DNA of 64,000 nucleotides from an uncultured Muribaculaceae bacterium (GTDB lineage: Bacteria; Bacteroidota; Bacteroidia; Bacteroidales; Muribaculaceae): assembly GCA_910589425.1 (NCBI GenBank), contig CAJUSZ010000004.1, positions 3,882 through 67,881 on the forward strand, written 5' to 3'. How positions within the stretch are numbered: position 1 is the first letter of the stretch; each line of letters begins with the position of its first letter. Under the pieces are notes generated by a model that worked only from the letters and a program-made list of their open reading frames with translations, did no database searches and was not told the DNA's origin. Positions 59,473 through 64,000 of this stretch are shown one piece after another. The translations under genes were made by a program, and so were the position numbers.

Positions 59473-60726
59473 TCAGCGAAGAAACAGACAGGCGTCGCCG
59501 TAGGAGAGGAAACGGTAGTCGGCTTCGAGCGCATGGTTGTAGAGATCGCGCCATCTCTCCGGCTGGCCGTCGCGTCCCAGAAAGGAGCTTACCAGCAGCA
59601 GAAGCGTGGAGCGCGGCTGATGGAAGTTCGTTACCATCCCGTCCACTATATTCCAGTTGAATCCCGGAGCTATCATTATCGCCGTCGAGGCCGTGATGGC
59701 CGGCACACCGGCGGAATCCATCAGATCAAGCAGCGGCATGAGCCTTTCGGCCGTCTCCATATCGCTCCGCTTCCTCATGGAAGCGGCGGCGTATGCCTCC
59801 CATTGCCCCACATGCATAGCAGCCCCGGCGGAAGCGGCCACCTTGTCGGCCAGAAGCGGGAGGCTCTCGAGAGTGCGCACCGACGTCGTGCCCACGGCCA
59901 CAACCGGCCTACCCTCGCGCTTGGCGGCGATTATGCTCCCGAGCGAGCCGCGCGTGATGGTGAAGACCTCCGTGTGCATCGGATGCTCCCCGATCCGGTC
60001 CCCCTTCACGGGCTTGAACGTCCCTGCCCCTACATGGAGCGTAACCGGCACCCGGGCTATCCCGGCTTTCTCCAGCCTGTCGAGCAGTCCGGGGGTGAAA
60101 TGCAATCCGGCCGTAGGAGCCGCTACGGAGCCTTCTGCCCGCGAATACACCGTCTGATAGTCGTCCATATCGCACGCCTCCGATTCGCGTCCCAGATAAG
60201 GGGGAATCGGTATGTAGCCCGCGGCATCGACCACGGTGGCGAAAGGGACTCCGGCCGGACACCATTCGAGGCATATCCGGCGCTCTCCCCCCGGCAATTC
60301 ACCTCCGAGGGCAGCCCTGAGCGTCAGCTCCATCCCGTCGGGCAGACTCAGGGTTTTCTCAAGCGTCCCGGACTTCCATTTCTTCACATTTCCCACCAGC
60401 GCGGACCATTCACACCGGCCCTCGACCGAAAAAGCCCGCTCATAATCGGCCGGCACCATCGGCTCAAGCAGAAAAATCTCTATCGCCGCCCCCGTCGGTT
60501 TCCGGAAGCGCATGCGGGCGTTGATTACGCGCGTGTCGTTGCAGACCACCAGCGCCCCCTCGGGGAGCAGTTCCGGGAGTTCATGGAAGACGCGGTCCTC
60601 CATCTGCCGGCCGCCGCGGCTCAGGAGAAGCCGGCACGCGTCGCGCCGGGCAAGAGGATGGAGAGCAATTCTGCCGTCGGGCAGGGGATAGTCGAAATCC
60701 GCTATTGAAATATCCTGTGGGTTCAT
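59473..60726 (-). CDS. queA: S-adenosylmethionine:tRNA ribosyltransferase-isomerase QueA
   Basis: The protein has 417 residues, about 60 more than E. coli QueA, with the extra length mainly in the N-terminal half (VKKWKSGTLEKTLS) and near the end. Family motifs include VVCNDTRVINARM, GSVAAPTAGLHFT, LHVGAGTFKPVKGD and VTNFHQPRSTLLLLVSSF. The enzyme moves the ribosyl part of SAM onto preQ1 in tRNA to give epoxyqueuosine, which QueG (also in the window) reduces. The longer form appears to be common in Bacteroidetes. The leader holds a hairpin that could act as an attenuator. Confidence 0.93.
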   Translation of the reverse strand: MNPQDISIADFDYPLPDGRIALHPLARRDACRLLLSRGGRQMEDRVFHELPELLPEGALVVCNDTRVINARMRFRKPTGAAIEIFLLEPMVPADYERAFSVEGRCEWSALVGNVKKWKSGTLEKTLSLPDGMELTLRAALGGELPGGERRICLEWCPAGVPFATVVDAAGYIPIPPYLGRESEACDMDDYQTVYSRAEGSVAAPTAGLHFTPGLLDRLEKAGIARVPVTLHVGAGTFKPVKGDRIGEHPMHTEVFTITRGSLGSIIAAKREGRPVVAVGTTSVRTLESLPLLADKVAASAGAAMHVGQWEAYAAASMRKRSDMETAERLMPLLDLMDSAGVPAITASTAIMIAPGFNWNIVDGMVTNFHQPRSTLLLLVSSFLGRDGQPERWRDLYNHALEADYRFLSYGDACLFLR

Positions 60727-60772
60727 CTCAGGGCTTGGTTAAAGTGCGTTTAAAGCCTTTTAGAGCTTGTTT

Positions 60773-60833
60773 AAAAACAGCCTGCGGCCTCACCCTGTCC
60801 GGGGGAAGCCGCAGGTAAGCGGATGCAAAATTA
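60773..60833 (-). promoter_or_regulatory. Terminator-like hairpin and -7 box between serpin and queA genes
   Basis: On the minus strand a TAATTTTG box (60833-60826) is followed by a stem CCTGCGGC/GCCGCAGG (60815-60808 with 60788-60781) and then CTGTTTTTAAAC. It can be the serpin terminator, or, if the box is a promoter, a transcription-attenuating leader of queA. The repeat TTTAAAGCCTTTTAGAG lies just beyond, at 60749-60765 on the plus strand. Confidence 0.5.
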
Positions 60834-60892
60834 GTCAATTCCTCAATAACTTCAGGTCATTTTGAAATAAAATCATTCTGAAACCTATCGCA

Positions 60893-62158
60893 TCAGAGCG
60901 TATTGACCACGCCGTTGAACAGCACGGTGCCCGACCAGGGAGTACGGATAAAGTAGATGAACGGACGGTCTACGATGAAATCTATCTCATTACCTTCCGG
61001 CATCAGCGAACTCGAGCCGAAGACAAATGTTGCGGCCGAGCCGGTAACGCCATCCTCATTTACTACGAGCGTGGACTTCTGCAATATATCATCGATCTGG
61101 AATCTCTCGAACGTCAGATTTTCAAACTCCGAAATCTTCCTGTCGAAAGCCTTGTTGATCCCCAACGAGCGCATGACCTCTACAAGACATGACGCGCCAT
61201 ATTCTACCGAGAAACGCGGCAGGGCGACATTGACCCTGTATTTGCCGCTTTCCACAGGTTGCCGATCCTCGGCGAGCAACGGCAGGATAGACTTCGGTGT
61301 CTTTCCCTCTTTCGGAAGAACGATCTCCATTGTATTTCCATGGAGCGGCAGATAGAGAACCTCATATTCACCGTAGTCAGCATAATTCAACATCTCTCTC
61401 TGATGATGCATCATTCGAGCCTTGACCTTTTTCCCTGATATTGTGGTGAAATCTCCATCTGTGGTCTTTTTCTCATCGAAGCGGCTGGACCAACTGCTAT
61501 GGAAATAAAGCGCATTCAACAGACAGACTCCGTTCTTTTCGATATTACGATCAAGCAGACGGGGGATCTTTCCGTCAGTGGCTTCAAGCACCCAGCGGTT
61601 GATCTCTCCACGCGCGGCGTCAGTGGTAAGATCCTCCACATTGCGCACATCGGCTGAAAAAACATTCTTTGTCTTTGATATGAAGTCGTCATAGACAAAA
61701 CATGCGCCATCCATCCATAAAGAATTGGCTACGTGCATATTCGTCCCCCAGTTGTTGAGACTTTTGATTTCATCAATCAGATCGCCACACCTGGCATTCA
61801 TGCGCTCCAGAGTCATTTCAGGCCCGTAGAGCGTGGTGAGAATCTCATCGAGTGTGCCGCCGGTGGCACCGTTCGCCAGCATCGAGAGCGCCATTGAAAG
61901 GCTCACCGGTGAAACCACTACGTTCTTCTCGTCGTCGCCCGACAATTGGTCAAGCAAATTCACAGCAAACCGCTGCTCATGCGCAGACTTTTCGAGCATA
62001 TACAGACCGTTTTCCTGATCGCCGTTGTCATTATTATCATTGCCACCGGAAAGCCCGTCATCGGAACTACACGCCGCAAACCCAACCACGAGAGCCACCG
62101 ACAATCCGGCAGTAGCTATTTTTTTGATTGTGTGAGAGTTAAGAAATGTTTTCTTCAT
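60893..62158 (-). CDS. Serpin-family protease inhibitor lipoprotein
   Basis: The protein has 421 residues. The lipoprotein signal has GFAAC with the lipid Cys at about residue 30, followed by a Ser/Asp/Asn-rich spacer (SDDGLSGGNDNNDNGDQE). The rest is a full serpin fold: VVVSPVSLSMALSMLANGA (shutter region), LFGSSSLMPEGNEI in the reactive loop area, and IDFIVDRPFIYFIRTP near the end. The hinge VNEDGVTGSAATFVF (about 362-376) has the small-residue pattern of inhibitory serpins. It probably sits on the outer membrane and blocks host or competitor serine proteases. The gene has its own promoter. Confidence 0.93.
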   Translation of the reverse strand: MKKTFLNSHTIKKIATAGLSVALVVGFAACSSDDGLSGGNDNNDNGDQENGLYMLEKSAHEQRFAVNLLDQLSGDDEKNVVVSPVSLSMALSMLANGATGGTLDEILTTLYGPEMTLERMNARCGDLIDEIKSLNNWGTNMHVANSLWMDGACFVYDDFISKTKNVFSADVRNVEDLTTDAARGEINRWVLEATDGKIPRLLDRNIEKNGVCLLNALYFHSSWSSRFDEKKTTDGDFTTISGKKVKARMMHHQREMLNYADYGEYEVLYLPLHGNTMEIVLPKEGKTPKSILPLLAEDRQPVESGKYRVNVALPRFSVEYGASCLVEVMRSLGINKAFDRKISEFENLTFERFQIDDILQKSTLVVNEDGVTGSAATFVFGSSSLMPEGNEIDFIVDRPFIYFIRTPWSGTVLFNGVVNTL

Positions 62159-62232
62159 AATGTTTTTATTTTATGTTAGAGGATGATTCAAAAAAACAAA
62201 ATTGCGTGGTGGCAGCATTGTGATTTTGGGGC

Positions 62233-62264
62233 CAAAGATAAGTATAAAATTTTACATTTACAAA
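62233..62264 (-). promoter_or_regulatory. Promoter of the serpin gene
   Basis: On the minus strand TTTG (62264-62261), 20 bases, then TATCTTTG (62240-62233). The start codon is 75 bases downstream. Confidence 0.65.
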
Positions 62265-62291
62265 TTTTTACCAAAATTTTTCAAAAATAAC

Positions 62292-62341
62292 AAAAAAAGC
62301 ATCCCGACGGAATTCCTAATCGAGGAATATCCGCCGGGATG
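62292..62341 (-). terminator. Terminator after purB
   Basis: On the minus strand, CATCCCG-x-CGG pairs with CCG-x-CGGGATG, with an inner ATTCC/GGAAT stem (62341-62300). Seven T follow directly (A-run 62292-62298 on the plus strand). Confidence 0.85.
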
Positions 62342-62364
62342 TAAGAATTTATGAAAGATCAGTG

Positions 62365-63708
62365 TCAGTAGCCTGTGTAGGTATCGGGGGTCAGCGTGCG
62401 CAGCCGCGCCTTCACATTGTCGTCGAGATCGAGATTGTCGATGAAGTCAGTGATGGTCTGCTGGGTGATCTCGGTGTTGGTGCGCGTCAGCTGCTTGAGA
62501 AGCTCGTAGGGGCGGTCGAAGCCCTCGCGGCGCAGCACGGTCTGTATGGCTTCGGCCAGCACCGCCCAGTGGGAGTTGAGGTCGGCGTCGATGGCTTCCT
62601 TGTTGAGCAGGAGTTTGCCGAGACCTTTGAGCGTGGAATGGAAAGCGATCACGGAATGGGCGATAGGCACGCCGACATTGCGCAGCACCGTCGAGTCGGT
62701 AAGATCGCGCTGCAGGCGGCTCACCGGAAGCTTCCCGGAAAGATGGGTGAGGATGGCGTTGGCTATGCCGAGATTTCCCTCGGAGTTCTCATAGTCGATC
62801 GGGTTCACCTTGTGAGGCATCGCCGAGCTTCCCACTTCCCCCTCCTTGATCTTCTGCTTGAAATAGTTCATGGAGATATATTGCCAGAAGTCGCGGTCGA
62901 GGTCGATGACGATGGTGTTGATGCGGCGCAGAGCGTCGAAGAGGGCGGCGAGGTTGTCGTAGTTGGAGATCTGGGTGGTGTATTCCTCGCGCACCAGCCC
63001 GAGCTGCCCGGCCAGGAACGACTTGGCGAACGACGGCCAGTCGATCTCGGGGAAGGCGAGCCTGTGGGCGTTGAAGTTGCCTGTGGCGCCACCGAACTTG
63101 CCGGAGACCGGCACCGCCTTAAGCTGCTCTATCTGGCGTTCGAGCCTGTAGGCGAACACCTTTATCTCTTTTCCGAGGCGTGTGGGCGATGCGGGCTGTC
63201 CGTGGGTCTTGGCGAGCATGGCCACAAAACGCCATTCGCGCGACAGGGAATTGAGCGTCGACACCAGATTGTCGAGCAGGGGGAAATAGACGTCGCGCAG
63301 GGCGTCGGCCACCGACATAGGCACGGCGGTGTTGTTGATGTCCTGCGAAGTGAGCCCGAAATGGATGAATTCCTTGAACTGGATGAGACCGAGACGGTCG
63401 AAACGCTCCTTGATGAAATATTCCACAGCCTTTACGTCGTGGTTTGTGGTGGCCTCGATCTTCTTGATCTCGGCGGCATCCTCGAGGGAGAAATTGCGGT
63501 AGATGTCGCGGAGTTTCTCAAATATGCCGCCCCTGATGGCGGCGAGGTTGGGAAGAGGCAGCTCACAGAGGGCTATGAAATATTCAATCTCGACTTTGAC
63601 ACGGTAGCGGATGAGGGCGAACTCGGAGAAATAATTGTCGAGCGCGGCACATTTCGAGCGATAACGTCCGTCGATAGGAGAAATCGCGGTCAGCGATGTT
63701 AATTCCAT
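62365..63708 (-). CDS. purB: Adenylosuccinate lyase
   Basis: The protein has 447 residues. The fumarase/lyase superfamily signature is GSSAMPHKVNPIDYENSEGN. The region KTHGQPASPTRLGKEIKVFA carries the catalytic His and its neighbours. It performs two steps of purine synthesis: SAICAR to AICAR and adenylosuccinate to AMP. It is transcribed alone toward the serpin gene and ends at a strong terminator. purD is in the same window but about 14 kb away. Confidence 0.98.
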   Translation of the reverse strand: MELTSLTAISPIDGRYRSKCAALDNYFSEFALIRYRVKVEIEYFIALCELPLPNLAAIRGGIFEKLRDIYRNFSLEDAAEIKKIEATTNHDVKAVEYFIKERFDRLGLIQFKEFIHFGLTSQDINNTAVPMSVADALRDVYFPLLDNLVSTLNSLSREWRFVAMLAKTHGQPASPTRLGKEIKVFAYRLERQIEQLKAVPVSGKFGGATGNFNAHRLAFPEIDWPSFAKSFLAGQLGLVREEYTTQISNYDNLAALFDALRRINTIVIDLDRDFWQYISMNYFKQKIKEGEVGSSAMPHKVNPIDYENSEGNLGIANAILTHLSGKLPVSRLQRDLTDSTVLRNVGVPIAHSVIAFHSTLKGLGKLLLNKEAIDADLNSHWAVLAEAIQTVLRREGFDRPYELLKQLTRTNTEITQQTITDFIDNLDLDDNVKARLRTLTPDTYTGY

Positions 63709-63768
63709 ATATTGGTATTAGTCAGTTTGTTATCAAATTCAGTGACAATGGTGTCAGAAAATTTTTCA

Positions 63769-63776
63769 CAAAATTA
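63769..63776 (-). promoter_or_regulatory. -7 element of purB
   Basis: TAATTTTG on the minus strand, about 60 bases before the ATG. The matching -33 element is unclear. It faces away from the tRNA promoter on the opposite strand. Confidence 0.4.
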
Positions 63777-63785
63777 CTAAAAAAA

Positions 63786-63817
63786 TTTGGATGTGATGAA
63801 AATTGTTCTTAACTTTG
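63786..63817 (+). promoter_or_regulatory. Promoter of the tRNA-Val genes
   Basis: TTTG (63786-63789), 20 bases, then TAACTTTG (63810-63817), 12 bases before the first tRNA base. Confidence 0.75.
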
Positions 63818-63828
63818 CACTCGCAATC

Positions 63829-63903
63829 GGGCGATTAGCTCAGCTGGTTTAGAGCGTCTGCCTTACAAGCAGAGGGTCTGCGGTTCGAATCCGTAATCGC
63901 CCA
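63829..63903 (+). tRNA. tRNA-Val (anticodon UAC)
   Basis: The 75-base gene folds as a cloverleaf. The acceptor stem is GGGCGAT (63829-63835) with ATCGCCC (63896-63902) and discriminator A. The D arm is GCTC/GAGC. The anticodon stem TCTGC/GCAGA closes the loop CTTACAA, giving anticodon TAC. The T arm has GGTTCGAATCC. CCA is not fully encoded (only CCA-like CCC-A at the 3' end), so it is added later. Confidence 0.96.
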
Positions 63904-63909
63904 CGATTG

Positions 63910-63943
63910 TCAAGCTGCTTTTTTGAGTGTTTATGCAGCTTGA
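63910..63943 (+). other. Hairpin in the spacer between tandem tRNA-Val genes
   Basis: A 9-bp stem TCAAGCTGC (63910-63918) with GCAGCTTGA (63935-63943) and a 16-base AT-rich loop beginning TTTTTT. It fills most of the 43-base spacer and may serve tRNA precursor processing. Confidence 0.5.
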
Positions 63944-63946
63944 TCC

Positions 63947-64000
63947 GGGCGATTAGCTCAGCTGGTTTAGAGCGTCTGCCTTACAAGCAGAGGGTCTGCG
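63947..64000 (+). tRNA. tRNA-Val (anticodon UAC), second copy, 3' partial
   Basis: From 63947 the sequence is identical to the first copy over all 54 visible bases, including the anticodon loop CTTACAA. It runs off the end of the window. The two copies are probably co-transcribed from one promoter. Confidence 0.93.

Noticed and set aside
60727..60833. preQ1 riboswitch ahead of queA.
   Set aside because: The leader has a hairpin but not the short loop and A-rich tail pairing expected for preQ1-I. No preQ1-II or III layout was recognised.

Overview
The window looks like a chromosomal segment of a Bacteroidales bacterium, most likely Muribaculaceae or a close relative. This is inferred from protein families and promoter style, not from a database search. 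Supporting points: about fifteen genes carry the Bacteroidetes promoter signature (TAnnTTTG near -7 with TTTG or TTG 18-22 bases upstream). Secreted proteins end in sorting-domain-like tails of the GIYI-x-GKK type. The window has Omp28-type CTNC proteins, a DUF4254/GT9 pair, a PASTA-bearing FtsI, and a MraY with a long insertion. Most sequence is GC-rich. The interval at about 20.7-21.8 kb is clearly AT-richer and looks acquired.

Layout. 0-6 kb: the end of a polysaccharide flippase, an OmpA-type lipoprotein, topA and a WYL-domain regulator. 6.2-20.5 kb: a divergent locus of secreted and cell-envelope redox genes. Three large secreted proteins lie on the minus strand. On the plus strand are dsbD, a TlpA-type thioredoxin, a predicted outer-membrane barrel protein, an Omp28-type lipoprotein and a small secreted protein. 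20.5-22.1 kb: a small accessory island with a toxin-antitoxin-like pair, a 33-bp-period iteron-like repeat and the tail of a broken DUF4143-type ATPase gene, with degenerate GAGTAC-type repeats around the pair. 22.2-28.4 kb: ybeY, mnmG, apt, uvrC and ruvB on the minus strand, with a perfect parS-like palindrome between mnmG and apt.

28.8-46.2 kb: a small helical protein, a GT4 glycosyltransferase, then the division and cell-wall cluster rsmH-ftsL-ftsI-murE-mraY-murD-ftsW-murG-murC-ftsQ-ftsA-ftsZ. No mraZ precedes it, and murF and ddl are absent. 46.3-52.9 kb: a THUMP RNA methyltransferase with an Arg/Asp-rich tail, then purD, a membrane protein, pdxB, an RNase H and queG, the last five chained by four ATGA overlaps. 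53-57.5 kb: recA with its own promoter and terminator, then a four-subunit 2-oxoacid:ferredoxin oxidoreductase operon. 57.7-64 kb: DUF4254 and GT9 genes, queA, a serpin lipoprotein, purB, and one complete plus one truncated tRNA-Val(UAC).

How the genes work together. The central cluster carries most of the lipid-II pathway and divisome: murE, murD and murC ligases, mraY and murG membrane steps, ftsW and ftsI polymerisation and crosslinking, and ftsQ, ftsA and ftsZ. The 14-20 kb genes can be read as a route passing electrons through the inner membrane (DsbD) to a periplasmic thioredoxin and then to CTNC-type envelope proteins. The most interesting items are this redox/secretion locus, the parS-like site, the iteron-like array beside a decayed ATPase gene, and the uncharacterised two-gene toxin-antitoxin-like module.
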